Assembly: GCF_005280735.1 (NCBI RefSeq)
Contig: NZ_CP040077.1
Coordinates: forward strand, 2,976,001-3,040,000
DNA length: 64,000 nt
DNA from: Trinickia violacea
GTDB taxonomy: Bacteria > Pseudomonadota > Gammaproteobacteria > Burkholderiales > Burkholderiaceae
Direction of reading: 5' to 3'
In this document: piece after piece, positions 10,409-19,911 of the stretch
How the letters are laid out: every line of letters starts with the position of its first letter
Position numbering within the stretch: the stretch's first letter is position 1
Position numbers and translations under genes: made by a program
The notes under the pieces: generated by a model
Seen by the model: the letters and a program-made list of their open reading frames with translations, nothing else
The model's database searches: none
What the model was told of the DNA's origin: nothing

Positions 10409-11676
10409 CGTTCGGTCTCCGTGCTGCCTGATTGGCTTGTGTGGGTCGCCGCGCGACGCGCGCGACTGAGCGCGACCCACCCGAGGCCGGCCAACACGGC
10501 CACCGCCCCCCACACGCGCGGCGAATCGGCCTGCAGCGCCAGCGCGCCGATGCGAAACACGCCGCCCGTATCCGCCGCGAACTGCCGCGCGTAGACCGCT
10601 TCGACGGCCACTACGAGCGCAGCCAGCCACGCCAAGGCCGCCACGGCTCGCGGCCAAAACGCTCGCCAGCCGAAGCGGGCGGCGCCGCGCGCCGCCAAGC
10701 CCGCGAGCCCGTCCGGCGCCGCGATCACCACGACGACAAACAACAGACCGAGATAGAACTGCCACGCACGCGTGATGCTCGCGAGCGCGACGCTGAAAAA
10801 CGTGAGCGTCACCGCGCCGAGCACCGGCCCGAAGAAGACACCGCTGCCGCCGATCACCGTCGCAATCAGCACCGCTCCCGAACGCGCCATCCCCACGCCT
10901 TCGGCCGACGCCAGCTCGATATTGACGAGCGCGAGCGATCCCGCCACGCCTGCAAAAAAAGCCGACAGCACGGTCATCGCGTAGCGAATGCGCCGCGGAT
11001 CGGTGCCGAGCGCCGCGACGCGCACCGGGTTGTCGCGCACCGCATTCGCGAGCCGCACGAGCGGCGTGCGCGACAGCACGAACATCGCGACGCACGCCAG
11101 CACGCACCACGCGGCAATCAGGACGTACGCCTCGCGCGCCGGCCCGAAGCTCCACGCGCCCCAGTGAGGACCGGCGGCGCGGTCGATCGGCACCCCGGCA
11201 GCGCCGCCGAACCAGTCGGGCAGCGTCCAGGCCGCCGCCGCGGCAAGCTCGCCGATGCCGAGCGTGATCATCGCGAACGCCGTGCCCGCGCGCCGCGTCG
11301 CGACATAGCCGAACACGGCGCCAAAGAGCGCCCCCGCGAGCCCGCCGACCAGCGGCAGATACGGCAGCGCGAAACCGAAGCGATTGAAGAGTTGCGCGGC
11401 GGCGAACGCGGCCAGACCCGCGTAGGCCGCATGACCGAACGAGAGCAGCCCCGTCTCGCCGAGCAGCAGGTTGTAGGAGAGCGCGAAGACGATCATCGTC
11501 GCGGTCTGCGCGAGAAACGCGAGCAGCCAGCTTTCGCGCGAGACCAGTGCAGGCACGGCGAGACAAGCGGTCAACGCAATCCATGGCAGCGCGCTTCGCC
11601 AGTTGGCGGCACACGCGGCCATCAAAGACGCTCTCGCCCGCCGTTGCGACGGCGATTCTTTCTGCGCGCTACGCAT
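10405..11676 (-). CDS. livM: Branched-chain amino-acid-type ABC transporter permease LivM
   Basis: A polytopic membrane protein of about 423 aa. It has the LivM family core: ALSYNLLLGETGLLSFGHAA near the N-terminus, ITLGIGELA, the GTDPRRIRYAMTVLSAFFAGVAGSL loop, and VIGGSGVFFGPVLGA. The C-terminus is extended by about 80 residues with one extra hydrophobic segment. ATG 11676 overlaps the livH stop by 8 nt and is chosen for coupling; ATG 11622 (MAACAANWRS) is an alternative. Neither has a strong Shine-Dalgarno sequence. Confidence 0.92.
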   Translation of the reverse strand: MRSAQKESPSQRRARASLMAACAANWRSALPWIALTACLAVPALVSRESWLLAFLAQTATMIVFALSYNLLLGETGLLSFGHAAYAGLAAFAAAQLFNRFGFALPYLPLVGGLAGALFGAVFGYVATRRAGTAFAMITLGIGELAAAAAWTLPDWFGGAAGVPIDRAAGPHWGAWSFGPAREAYVLIAAWCVLACVAMFVLSRTPLVRLANAVRDNPVRVAALGTDPRRIRYAMTVLSAFFAGVAGSLALVNIELASAEGVGMARSGAVLIATVIGGSGVFFGPVLGAVTLTFFSVALASITRAWQFYLGLLFVVVVIAAPDGLAGLAARGAARFGWRAFWPRAVAALAWLAALVVAVEAVYARQFAADTGGVFRIGALALQADSPRVWGAVAVLAGLGWVALSRARRAATHTSQSGSTETER

Positions 11677-12607
11677 CGTCGCTGCGCTGCCCGAAAAGGC
11701 CGCGCGGCCGCACGGCAAGCATCGCGACGAGGAGCCCATACGGCACGAGCGGCGCAAGCTGCGCCACCGTCAGCCCGGCCCACGCCTGCGGCAGCGACGC
11801 TCCGGCTAACGCCGCGAGCGACCCAAGCGACGCACTGCTGCCGACCGCCAACGTCTGCAGACATCCGACGACAAGCGAGGCGGCCAGCGCCCCGCCAAGC
11901 GACCCCAGTCCGCCGATCACCACCACGACGAACACGACCGAGCCGATCGATTCGGCCATCGCCGGCTCGATGACGAACAGCGGCGCGCCGATGACGCCGG
12001 CCGCCGCGGCGAGCGCCGTGCCGACGGCGAAGACGAGCGTGAACACGCGCGGCACGTTGTGGCCGAGCGCTTCGACCGCCTGCGGATGCGTGAGCGCCGC
12101 GCGCACGACGAGCCCCATCCGCGAGACGCGCAGCACCGCGTACAACGCGGCCAGCATCGCGGCCGACACGCCCATCATGAACGCGCGATACCGCGAGATC
12201 GCGGCGCCATACACGGTGAAGAAGGTGCCGTCGAGCGCGGCGGGCACGTTCGCCGACAACGCGCTCAAGCCCCAGACGAGCTTGACGGCCTCGGCCAGCA
12301 GATACGCGACGCCGAACGTCAGCAACAGCTCATGCAACGCGCCATGCGGACGCACGCGGCGCAACAGCCATCGTTCGAGCGCCGCGCCCGCGAGCCCGAC
12401 GATGAGCGGCGCCGCCACGAGCGCCGCCCAGAAGCCCGCATCGGCCGCGATCGAATAGCCGACGTACGCGCCGAGCATGTAGAAACTGGCGTGGGCAAAG
12501 TTGAGCACGCCGAGCATGCTGAAGATCAGCGTGAGCCCGGCCGACAGCATGAACAACAGCATGCCGTAGCTGATGCCGTTCAGCGCCCCGATCACGAACG
12601 ACTGCAC
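11669..12607 (-). CDS. livH: Branched-chain amino-acid-type ABC transporter permease LivH
   Basis: A 312-aa permease with about eight hydrophobic segments. Family motifs are GALNGISYGMLLFMLSAGLT at the N-terminus, GVLNFAHASFYMLGAY, and VIGGLGSLGGALAASLVVG near the end. The start is GTG (12607), 12 nt after the thioesterase stop, so the transporter is likely cotranscribed with the upstream dehydrogenase and thioesterase genes. No substrate-binding protein gene occurs beside the set, so the binding protein must be encoded elsewhere or shared. Confidence 0.93.
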   Translation of the reverse strand: MQSFVIGALNGISYGMLLFMLSAGLTLIFSMLGVLNFAHASFYMLGAYVGYSIAADAGFWAALVAAPLIVGLAGAALERWLLRRVRPHGALHELLLTFGVAYLLAEAVKLVWGLSALSANVPAALDGTFFTVYGAAISRYRAFMMGVSAAMLAALYAVLRVSRMGLVVRAALTHPQAVEALGHNVPRVFTLVFAVGTALAAAAGVIGAPLFVIEPAMAESIGSVVFVVVVIGGLGSLGGALAASLVVGCLQTLAVGSSASLGSLAALAGASLPQAWAGLTVAQLAPLVPYGLLVAMLAVRPRGLFGQRSDDA

Positions 12608-12619
12608 GTGCTGCCGCGC

Positions 12620-13051
12620 CTAGGCGAGCGGTTCGAGCGCGGCGCGCAACGCATCGGGCAGCGCGACGGGCCGACGCGTCAGGCGGTCGACGTAGACGTG
12701 CACGAAATGCCCCTGAGCGCACGCCTCGTCGTTGCCCTCCTTGAAGAGCCCCACCTCGTAGCGCACGCTCGTCGAGCCCAGCCGGGCCACCCGCAACCCC
12801 GCCTCGACGCGGTCCGGAAACGCGAGCGACGAAAAGTAGTTGCACTGCGTCTCGACGACGAGCCCGATCGTCGCGCCCGCTTCGAAATCGAGCACCCCGG
12901 CGCGAATCAGATAGTCGTTCACGACCGTATCGAAGTAGCTGTAATAGACGACATTGTTCACGTGCCCGTACACGTCGTTGTCCATCCAGCGCGTCGGGAT
13001 CGTCAGGAAGTGGGGATAGGCGGCGCGCGGCGCGGCGCTGGGTTGGGTCAT
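12620..13051 (-). CDS. Hotdog-fold acyl-CoA thioesterase
   Basis: A 143-aa single-domain 4-hydroxybenzoyl-CoA thioesterase/YbgC-like protein. The N-terminal active-site strand IPTRWMDNDVYGHVNNVVYYSYFD is diagnostic: the aspartate and HVNN lie in the catalytic loop and helix. It should hydrolyse a cytosolic acyl-CoA; substrate unknown. ATG 13051 is chosen because GGAGGAG lies about 12 nt upstream; an in-frame TTG two codons earlier is less likely. It starts 2 nt after the dehydrogenase stop and sits directly before livH, so it belongs to the same operon. Confidence 0.9.
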   Translation of the reverse strand: MTQPSAAPRAAYPHFLTIPTRWMDNDVYGHVNNVVYYSYFDTVVNDYLIRAGVLDFEAGATIGLVVETQCNYFSSLAFPDRVEAGLRVARLGSTSVRYEVGLFKEGNDEACAQGHFVHVYVDRLTRRPVALPDALRAALEPLA

Positions 13052-13053
13052 GA

Positions 13054-14202
13054 TCAAAGCGACTCCTCCAGCATGCGCCGGTAATCTTCGGCGCTTGCGA
13101 GGCGCGGATTCGTCTTATGGCAGTGGTCCACGAGCGCGCCTTGGATGACCTTGTCGAACACGCTGGCGTCGACGCCCATTTGCGCGAGCCCCGTGGGCAG
13201 CTTGAGGCGCGCGGTCATGTCGAACAGCGCCTGCGGCAGATCGGCGTTGGCGTCGAGCCCCATCACGCGGCGCATGCGCGCATAACGGCGCTCCGCCACC
13301 ACCGATTCCGCCGTCGCGTTGAAGCGCAGCACCGCGGGCAGCACGACCGCGTTGAGCGTCCCGTGATGCAGCGATGTCCGTCCGTCGACCTCGACGCCGC
13401 CAAGCGGATGCGACAGCGAATGCACGCAGCCGAGCCCCTTCTGGAACGCCATCGCGCCCTGCATCGACGCGCTCATCATGTTCAAGCGCGCGGCCCGGTC
13501 GCTGCCGTCGTGCGTCGCGCGCTCGATGTGCGCCCAGGCGCGTTCGAGCCCGTCGAGCGCAATGCCGTCGGCAGGCGGATTGAAGGCCGCCGAGAGAAAC
13601 GTCTCGATGCAATGCGCGATCGCGTCCATGCCCGTCGCGGCCGTCAGCATCGGCGGCAAGCCGAGCGTGAGACCCGGATCGCAGATTGCGGACTTCGGCA
13701 GCAGGTGCCACGAGTGGAAACCGAGCTTGCGCCCGTCGTTCAGGATGATGATTGCGCCGCGCGCGACTTCGCTGCCGGTGCCGGAAGTCGTCGGTATCGC
13801 GATCAGCGGCGCGACGGCTTCGGTGATCTTGCCGCTGCCGCCTTCGATCGTCGCGTATTGGGTCAGATTGCCTTCGTGCGTCGCCGCAATCGCGACCCCC
13901 TTTGCCAGATCGATCGGCGACCCGCCGCCCACCGCGATCAGCCCGTCGCAAGCTTCGTCGCGATAGCGCTTCGCGGCAGCCAGCACCATGGCCTCGGTGG
14001 GGTTCGACGGCGTCTCGTCGAAGACCGGCACGTCGCCGAGCTTGAGCGCATCGAGCGCGCGCCGCACGAGTCCCGCGGCGACGACGCCCTTATCGGTGAC
14101 GATCAGCGGCCGCTTGATGCCGACGCGCGCGCATTCCGAGTCGAGCACGCCGAGCGCATCGTAGCCGAGATGGATGTGGGTCAGGTAATAAATGTAGGAC
14201 AT
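13054..14202 (-). CDS. Iron-containing alcohol dehydrogenase
   Basis: A 382-aa group III (Fe-dependent) alcohol dehydrogenase, the normal length of the family. The N-terminal NAD-binding half has AVGGGSPIDLAKG. The C-terminal half has the metal site: the aspartate and first histidine in TGMDAIAHCIE, then histidines in CVHSLSHPLGG and HHGTLNAVVLP. It oxidises or reduces an unidentified alcohol/aldehyde in the cytosol. ATG 14202 (MSYIYYLTHIHLG) matches the usual family N-terminus; the frame extends upstream without a good site. First gene of the adh-thioesterase-livHMGF operon. Confidence 0.93.
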   Translation of the reverse strand: MSYIYYLTHIHLGYDALGVLDSECARVGIKRPLIVTDKGVVAAGLVRRALDALKLGDVPVFDETPSNPTEAMVLAAAKRYRDEACDGLIAVGGGSPIDLAKGVAIAATHEGNLTQYATIEGGSGKITEAVAPLIAIPTTSGTGSEVARGAIIILNDGRKLGFHSWHLLPKSAICDPGLTLGLPPMLTAATGMDAIAHCIETFLSAAFNPPADGIALDGLERAWAHIERATHDGSDRAARLNMMSASMQGAMAFQKGLGCVHSLSHPLGGVEVDGRTSLHHGTLNAVVLPAVLRFNATAESVVAERRYARMRRVMGLDANADLPQALFDMTARLKLPTGLAQMGVDASVFDKVIQGALVDHCHKTNPRLASAEDYRRMLEESL

Positions 14203-14279
14203 GGCGAGTCTTCGCTCCGCGTGAAAACCAACCCCGCGCACAGCCTGTCTCCTGGCTGCCGCGGCCGCCCATGGCGTGA

Positions 14280-14810
14280 CTACTGCCCGGGCCTCTCGAC
14301 GAACTCGAACGGCAAGCCGCGGCGGCGCATCCATTCGCCTAGCGCCTGGCCCGTGCCCGCGCGCCACGGACGCAGCTTCGCCGGTTCGACAAGCCGATAT
14401 TCGAGCAACTCCGGCGACAGCGCAATCTCCCCATGCGCGCGCACGTGATACGCGATGATCAGCTCGTTCTTGCGGATGAATTCATAGACGCCGATGAGCT
14501 CGGCCGTCTCGACGTGCAGCGACGTCTCTTCGAGCACCTCGCGAGCGATGCCCGCTTCGGGCGTTTCGCCGTTCTCGAGGAAGCCGGTGATCAGCGCGAA
14601 TACCCCTTCGGCCCAGGCCGCGTTGCGAGCGAGCAGGATCTTGCCTTCGTACTCGACGATCGCGGCAACGACCGGCACCGGATTGTTCCAGTGCACGAAG
14701 CCGCAGGTGTCGTCGGGACACGCCCGGCGCGGCAGGCCGCCATCCGTATCGACGTCGGCTCGTTCGATCAAAGACTTGGCACAGCGCGGGCAGAATTGGT
14801 AATCGGACAT
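14280..14810 (-). CDS. NUDIX hydrolase with N-terminal zinc ribbon
   Basis: A 176-aa protein. Residues about 6-36 hold a zinc ribbon (FCPRC then CPDDTC). The NUDIX domain follows, with box GFLENGETPEAGIAREVLEE matching GX5EX7REUXEEXGU. The layout resembles small NudC-like diphosphatases acting on NADH or nucleotide-sugar substrates; the actual substrate is unknown. It lies 77 bp upstream of the dehydrogenase gene in the same direction and could be cotranscribed or separate. The alaS terminator lies about 115 bp upstream. Confidence 0.9.
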   Translation of the reverse strand: MSDYQFCPRCAKSLIERADVDTDGGLPRRACPDDTCGFVHWNNPVPVVAAIVEYEGKILLARNAAWAEGVFALITGFLENGETPEAGIAREVLEETSLHVETAELIGVYEFIRKNELIIAYHVRAHGEIALSPELLEYRLVEPAKLRPWRAGTGQALGEWMRRRGLPFEFVERPGQ

Positions 14811-14925
14811 ACGCAGAGTGTGGATGGCGCGGGCACGTCCGGCGAGGCGACATCAATCCGCCACCGCCGGCGAACGGACATTTTAGCGATTTTGGGTCGC
14901 ATGCGCCGGTGGTCCGCTCAAGCAT

Positions 14926-14954
14926 AAAAAAACCGCGGGCACCGATGCCCGCGG
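14926..14954 (-). terminator. Rho-independent terminator of alaS
   Basis: On the minus strand a perfect 9-bp stem (CCGCGGGCA/TGCCCGCGG) with loop TCGG is followed by seven T residues. It begins about 75 nt after the alaS stop codon and correctly oriented to end the alaS transcript before the NUDIX gene promoter region. Confidence 0.9.
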
Positions 14955-15030
14955 CTTCCTTCTATTGCGTCGACAGCCGGCCGCTAGAGCAGCCCGCCGT
15001 CACTTGCAACAGCCTGCGTTACCGCCGCCG

Positions 15031-17655
15031 TTACAGTTGCGAAGCGACCCAACCCTGCACGCCGGCCAGCGCCTTCGACAGATTCGCCGGCTCCGTGCCG
15101 CCTGCCTGCGCCATGTCCGGCCGGCCGCCGCCCTTGCCGCCCACTTGCTGAGCGACGAAGTTGACGAGCTCGCCCGCCTTCACTTTCTTGCTCGCGTCCG
15201 GCGTCACGCCCGCGATCAGGCTGACCTTGCCGCCTTCGACCGACGCCAGCACGATCGCCGCGTGCTTGAGCTTGTCCTTGAGCTTGTCGACCGTTTCGCG
15301 CAGCGTCTTCACATCCGCGCCTTCGAGCGTCGCGGCGAGCACCTGCACGCCCGACACTTCGATCGCCTGACCGGCGAGCTCATCGCCCTGGTTCGACGCG
15401 AGCTTCGACTTCAGCGCGCCCAGTTCCTTTTCGAGCGCCTTCACCTGATCCTGCACCTGCGCGATGCGCTGCGTGAGTTCGGCCGGCTGCGCTTTCAGCG
15501 CCGCCGCTGCGGCATTGATGCGCGCGTCGAGCTCCTGAACGTAGCGCACCGCGTTGTCGCCCGTGATCGCTTCGACGCGGCGAATGCCGGCCGCGACGCC
15601 GCCTTCCATCACGATCTTGAAGAGACCGATATCGCCGCTGCGATGCACGTGCGTGCCGCCGCACAGCTCGCGCGAGAAACCGAGATCGAGCACGCGCACT
15701 TCGTCGCCGTACTTTTCGCCGAAGAGCGCCATCGCGCCGCCCTTCACCGCTTCGTCGAACGGCATCACGCGCACGATGCCGGGCGCGTTCGCGAGCACTT
15801 CCTGGTTGACGATCGCTTCGACGCGGCGAATTTCGTCGTCCGTCATCGGCGCGTTGTGCGCGAAGTCGAAGCGGGTCTTGTCGGCGTCGACGAGCGAACC
15901 CTTCTGCTGGACGTGCGAGCCGAGCACTTCGCGCAGCGCCTTGTGCATCAAGTGAGTGGCCGAGTGGTTGCGGGCCGTGCGGGCGCGGCGGATCGCGTCG
16001 ATCTCCGCTTTGACGACGTCGCCGACCTTGAGCGTGCCTTGTTCGAGCGTGCCATGATGGCCGACCACGTCGGCCTGCACCTTCAGCGTATCGACGACCG
16101 CGAAGCGCACGCTCGCGTTGGCGAGCAGGCCCTGGTCGCCGACCTGGCCGCCCGATTCCGCATAGAACGGCGTGTGATCGAGCACGACGACCGCCGGCTG
16201 GCCCTTCGCGACTTCGTTGACAGCCGCGCCGTCGACATAGAGCGCGACCACCTTGGCATCGTCGAACACCTGCTCTTCGTAGCCGTGGAACGTGGTCTTC
16301 GCTCCCGAGTATTCGAGACCCTGCGCCATCTTGAACTTGCCTGCGGCGCGCGCCTGCTCGCGCTGGCGCGACATCGCCTCGTCGAACGCCGGCTCGTCGA
16401 CGCTCATGCCGCGCTCGCGGCAGACGTCCGCCGTCAGGTCGAGCGGGAAGCCGTACGTGTCGTGCAGCTTGAACGCGATTTCGCCGTCGAGCACCTTGCC
16501 GCCCTTGGCGTCGAGATCGGCCAGCGCGGCGTCGAGAATCGACATGCCGTGCTCGATCGTCTCGAAGAAGCGTTCTTCTTCCTGGCGCAGCACGTCGGTC
16601 ACGCGCTGCTCGGCGTCCTTGAGTTCCGGATACGCGCCGCCCATTTCCGCGACGAGATCCGCGACGAGCTTGTGGAAGAACCCGCCCTTGCGGCCGAGCT
16701 TGTAGCCGTGGCGGATCGCGCGGCGCACGATCCGGCGCAGCACGTAGCCGCGCCCTTCGTTGCCGGGAATCACGCCGTCGACGATCAGGAACGAGCAGGC
16801 GCGGATGTGATCGGCGATCACCTTCAGCGAATTGTTCGACAGATCCGCGACGCCGGTTTCGCGCCCGGCTGCTTTGATGAGCGCCTGGAACAGATCGATT
16901 TCGTAGTTGCTGTGCACGTGCTGGAGCACGGCCGCGATGCGCTCGAGACCCATGCCCGTGTCGACGCACTGCTTCGGCAGCGGCGTCATGTTGCCCTGCG
17001 CGTCGCGGTTGAACTGCATGAACACGAGGTTCCAGATCTCGATGTAGCGGTCGCCGTCTTCTTCCGGCGATCCCGGGGGGCCGCCCCACACGTCCGGGCC
17101 GTGGTCGTAGAAGATTTCCGAGCACGGACCGCACGGACCGGTGTCGGCCATCTGCCAGAAGTTGTCCGACGCGTAGCGCGCGCCCTTGTTGTCGCCGATG
17201 CGGATGATGCGCTCGGTCGGCACGCCGACTTCCTTCGCCCAGATGTCGTAGGCTTCGTCGTCTTCCTGATAGACGGTGACCCAGAGCTTGTCCTTCGGCA
17301 ACTGGTAGACGCCCGTCAGCAGCTCCCACGCGTAGTGGATCGCGTCGCGCTTGAAGTAGTCGCCGAACGAGAAATTGCCGAGCATCTCGAAGAACGTGTG
17401 GTGCCGCGCGGTGTAGCCGACATTTTCGAGGTCGTTGTGCTTGCCGCCCGCGCGCACGCTGCGCTGCGCGGTCGTGGCGCGCGAGTACGGACGCGATTCG
17501 GCGCCGAGGAAGACGTCTTTGAACTGCACCATCCCCGAATTGGTGAAGAGCAGCGTCGGGTCGTTGCCGGGCACCAGGCTCGACGACCGGACGATCGTGT
17601 GGCCCTTCGATTCGAAGAACTTGAGGAATTTCTCGCGGATTTCGGAGGCTTTCAT
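15031..17655 (-). CDS. alaS: Alanyl-tRNA synthetase
   Basis: An 874-aa class II synthetase, full family length. Order: catalytic domain (start MKASEIREKFLKFFESKGH, motif GNDPTLLFTNSGMVQFKDVF, motif 2 region RATTAQRSVRAGGKHNDLEN), tRNA-recognition domain, editing domain with zinc-site histidines NHSATHLMHKAL and CGGTHVHRSGDIG, and a C-terminal C-Ala/DHHA1-type domain (GGGRPDMAQAGG). Charges tRNA-Ala with alanine and hydrolyses mischarged Ser/Gly-tRNA-Ala. Single-gene unit with its own terminator, divergent from a CoA-transferase gene across a 276-bp spacer. Confidence 0.98.
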   Translation of the reverse strand: MKASEIREKFLKFFESKGHTIVRSSSLVPGNDPTLLFTNSGMVQFKDVFLGAESRPYSRATTAQRSVRAGGKHNDLENVGYTARHHTFFEMLGNFSFGDYFKRDAIHYAWELLTGVYQLPKDKLWVTVYQEDDEAYDIWAKEVGVPTERIIRIGDNKGARYASDNFWQMADTGPCGPCSEIFYDHGPDVWGGPPGSPEEDGDRYIEIWNLVFMQFNRDAQGNMTPLPKQCVDTGMGLERIAAVLQHVHSNYEIDLFQALIKAAGRETGVADLSNNSLKVIADHIRACSFLIVDGVIPGNEGRGYVLRRIVRRAIRHGYKLGRKGGFFHKLVADLVAEMGGAYPELKDAEQRVTDVLRQEEERFFETIEHGMSILDAALADLDAKGGKVLDGEIAFKLHDTYGFPLDLTADVCRERGMSVDEPAFDEAMSRQREQARAAGKFKMAQGLEYSGAKTTFHGYEEQVFDDAKVVALYVDGAAVNEVAKGQPAVVVLDHTPFYAESGGQVGDQGLLANASVRFAVVDTLKVQADVVGHHGTLEQGTLKVGDVVKAEIDAIRRARTARNHSATHLMHKALREVLGSHVQQKGSLVDADKTRFDFAHNAPMTDDEIRRVEAIVNQEVLANAPGIVRVMPFDEAVKGGAMALFGEKYGDEVRVLDLGFSRELCGGTHVHRSGDIGLFKIVMEGGVAAGIRRVEAITGDNAVRYVQELDARINAAAAALKAQPAELTQRIAQVQDQVKALEKELGALKSKLASNQGDELAGQAIEVSGVQVLAATLEGADVKTLRETVDKLKDKLKHAAIVLASVEGGKVSLIAGVTPDASKKVKAGELVNFVAQQVGGKGGGRPDMAQAGGTEPANLSKALAGVQGWVASQL

Positions 17656-17931
17656 AGCGTGCTGGGGACAGTCTGGCTGGATCGGGCGGCACCGCGCAGG
17701 GGTTGCGCCGGTGGGCCTGTGGATGATTGCTTAAACGACTGATTATACGGGATTGCCGCGTGCGCGCAGCCCCTCGGGCCAAGCCGCGGCGAGCGATGGC
17801 CAAACGGCCCGGGCTGTCCGGCCGAATGGGCCGAACGGCCCGAATCGCTTACCATCCTTCTGAATTGCCCCGAGAACCGCCCCCCGCGCCCGCCGAGACG
17901 AGCGCCGACAACCAGGAGACAGAACCCGAAC

Positions 17932-19152
17932 ATGGGAGCCCTAAGCCATATCCGCGTGCTCGACCTCACGCGCGTGCTCGCCGGCCCGTGGTGCGCACAA
18001 ACGCTCGCCGATTTCGGCGCCGACGTCATCAAGATCGAACGCCCCGGCGCGGGCGACGACACGCGCCACTGGGGCCCGCCGTACCTCAAGACGCCCGACG
18101 GCGCCGATACTCAGGAGGCCGCTTACTACCTCGCCGCGAATCGCAACAAGCGCTCGGTGACGGTCGATATCGCGACGCCTGAAGGGCAAAAGATCGTCCG
18201 CGAGCTGGCCGCGCAAAGCGACGTCGTGCTCGAGAACTACAAGGCCGGCCAGTTGAAGAAGTACGGCCTCGACTACGCGTCGCTCAAGGAAGTGAAGCCC
18301 GATCTGGTCTATTGCTCGATCACGGGCTTCGGGCAGACCGGCCCCCACGCGCAGCGCGCGGGCTACGACTTCATCGTCCAGGGCATCGGCGGCTTCATGA
18401 GCATCACGGGCGAGCGCGACGACCTGCCGGGCGGCGGCCCGCAGAAAGCGGGCGTCGCGATCGCCGATCTGATGACCGGCATGTACTCGACCGTCGCCGT
18501 ACTCGCCGCGCTCGCGCATCGCGACCGCACCGGCGTGGGCCAATACATCGACATGGCGTTGCTCGACGTGCAGGTCGCGATGCTCGCGAACATGAACGCC
18601 AATTTTCTGGCGAGCGGCGCGCCGCCCATGCGCTGGGGCAACGCGCATCCGAACATCGTCCCGTATCAGGCCTTCCAGACCAGCGACAGCTGGATCATCG
18701 TCGCGGTCGGCAACGACGGGCAGTTCCGCAAGTTCGTCGAAGCCGGCAATCGCACGGAGCTGGCCGACGATGTGCGCTTCGCGACCAACCCCGAGCGCGT
18801 GCGCCACCGCGAAGTCCTCGTGCCGATCATCGCGGAGATGGTGAGGACGCGCAGCAAGCACGAGTGGATCGAGCGGCTCGAGGCAGCCGGCGTGCCGTGC
18901 GGCCCGATCAACAATCTCGCCGAGGTGTTCGAGCACGAGCAGGTGGTCGCGCGCGGCATGCAAGTCGACTTGCCGCATCCGAGCGGCGCGACCGTGAAGC
19001 TCGTGCGCAACCCGATCCGGATGAGCGAAACGCCGCCGCAGGCGCACAGCCACCCGCCGACGCTCGGCGAGCATACGGACAACGTACTGCGCCGCGTGCT
19101 CGGCTACGACGATGAAACCATCGCCGCGCTGCGGGGACGCTCGGTGATTTGA
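17932..19152 (+). CDS. CaiB/BaiF-family (class III) CoA-transferase
   Basis: A 406-aa enzyme of the formyl-CoA transferase/carnitine CoA-transferase family. Typical features are IRVLDLTRVLAGPWCAQTLADFGADVIKIE at the N-terminus, NRNKRSVTVDI, and the catalytic aspartate in GVAIADLMTGMYS (about residue 180), which forms the aspartyl-CoA intermediate. It moves CoA between carboxylic acids in the cytosol; substrates unknown. It stands alone here, divergent from alaS, with AGGAGAC about 12 nt before the ATG. The many paralogues in Burkholderiaceae prevent a substrate call. Confidence 0.93.
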   Translation: MGALSHIRVLDLTRVLAGPWCAQTLADFGADVIKIERPGAGDDTRHWGPPYLKTPDGADTQEAAYYLAANRNKRSVTVDIATPEGQKIVRELAAQSDVVLENYKAGQLKKYGLDYASLKEVKPDLVYCSITGFGQTGPHAQRAGYDFIVQGIGGFMSITGERDDLPGGGPQKAGVAIADLMTGMYSTVAVLAALAHRDRTGVGQYIDMALLDVQVAMLANMNANFLASGAPPMRWGNAHPNIVPYQAFQTSDSWIIVAVGNDGQFRKFVEAGNRTELADDVRFATNPERVRHREVLVPIIAEMVRTRSKHEWIERLEAAGVPCGPINNLAEVFEHEQVVARGMQVDLPHPSGATVKLVRNPIRMSETPPQAHSHPPTLGEHTDNVLRRVLGYDDETIAALRGRSVI

Positions 19153-19196
19153 TCGAAGGCGCCGGATTGGGATGGACGGGCGATCAATCGATCCGG

Positions 19197-19748
19197 TCAG
19201 TCGACCAGCGATGCCAGCAAACGCCGCCCTTCCTCCCAATCGCCGAGCCCGCTTTCGGCGTTGATATGGCCGCGCGGCCCGATATTCACGAAGCGGCTAC
19301 CCCAGGCGTCGGCGCAGCGTGCGGCGAATTCGGTGCTGCCATACGGATCGTCGCTGCTGGCAACGACGATGGTCGGAAACGGCAGCGGCACGAACGGCAC
19401 GTTCGCAAAACCGTGCGCTTCGCTCGGAAACGAGACGCTCGTCGGATCGGGCACGGCGACGAACAAGGCGCCCGCCACTTTGGCGAGCTGCTCGGGAGTC
19501 GCGACGTGCGTTGCCCAGAAGACCGTCGTCAGACAGCCGAGGCTATGCGCCGCGATCAGCAGCGGATCTTCCTCCGACGCGGCGACAACCGTATCGAGCG
19601 TGTCGCACCACGCCTCGCAAACGGCGTTTTCCCAGTCGGGCATCGACACCCGCACGAACATCGGATCGGCAGCTTCCCAGCGGCTTTGCCAGTGGTCCGG
19701 TCCTGAATTGGCGTACCCCGGCAGCACGCATACTCTTCTTGCATCCAT
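19197..19748 (-). CDS. RBBP9/YdeN-family serine hydrolase
   Basis: A 183-aa small alpha/beta hydrolase. The N-terminal strand and loop VCVLPGYANSGPDHWQSRWE is the family hallmark. The nucleophile serine is in IAAHSLGC, the acid aspartate is in VASSDDPYGS, and the catalytic histidine is in GPRGHINAESGLGDWEEG. Substrate is unknown for most members. ATG 19748 is preceded by AGGGA about 9 nt upstream; the longer open frame lacks family similarity. Convergent with the CoA-transferase and divergent from glnS. Confidence 0.92.
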   Translation of the reverse strand: MDARRVCVLPGYANSGPDHWQSRWEAADPMFVRVSMPDWENAVCEAWCDTLDTVVAASEEDPLLIAAHSLGCLTTVFWATHVATPEQLAKVAGALFVAVPDPTSVSFPSEAHGFANVPFVPLPFPTIVVASSDDPYGSTEFAARCADAWGSRFVNIGPRGHINAESGLGDWEEGRRLLASLVD

Positions 19749-19911
19749 TGTGTTTCCCTGTTTCCGCGGCCCTCGCCGGTAGAGCCCGCCATCTTGCCGA
19801 ACGCGGGCCATACATGCAAGGCGGTCCGTCCGCGCGGGCGGCCGCTCAGGTAGAATTGACGGATCAAGCGGGCGCACGCCGCGTCCATTTAGCAGACTCT
19901 CTCCTTCTCGC

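Noticed and set aside
9656..11614. 652-codon single frame covering livG and much of livM
   Set aside because: Only its last 250 codons (livG) resemble a protein; the rest is the high-GC shadow of livM.
15380..17803. Long open frames antisense to or overlapping alaS
   Set aside because: Arg/Ala-rich translations without domains, a known effect of high third-position GC opposite a real gene.
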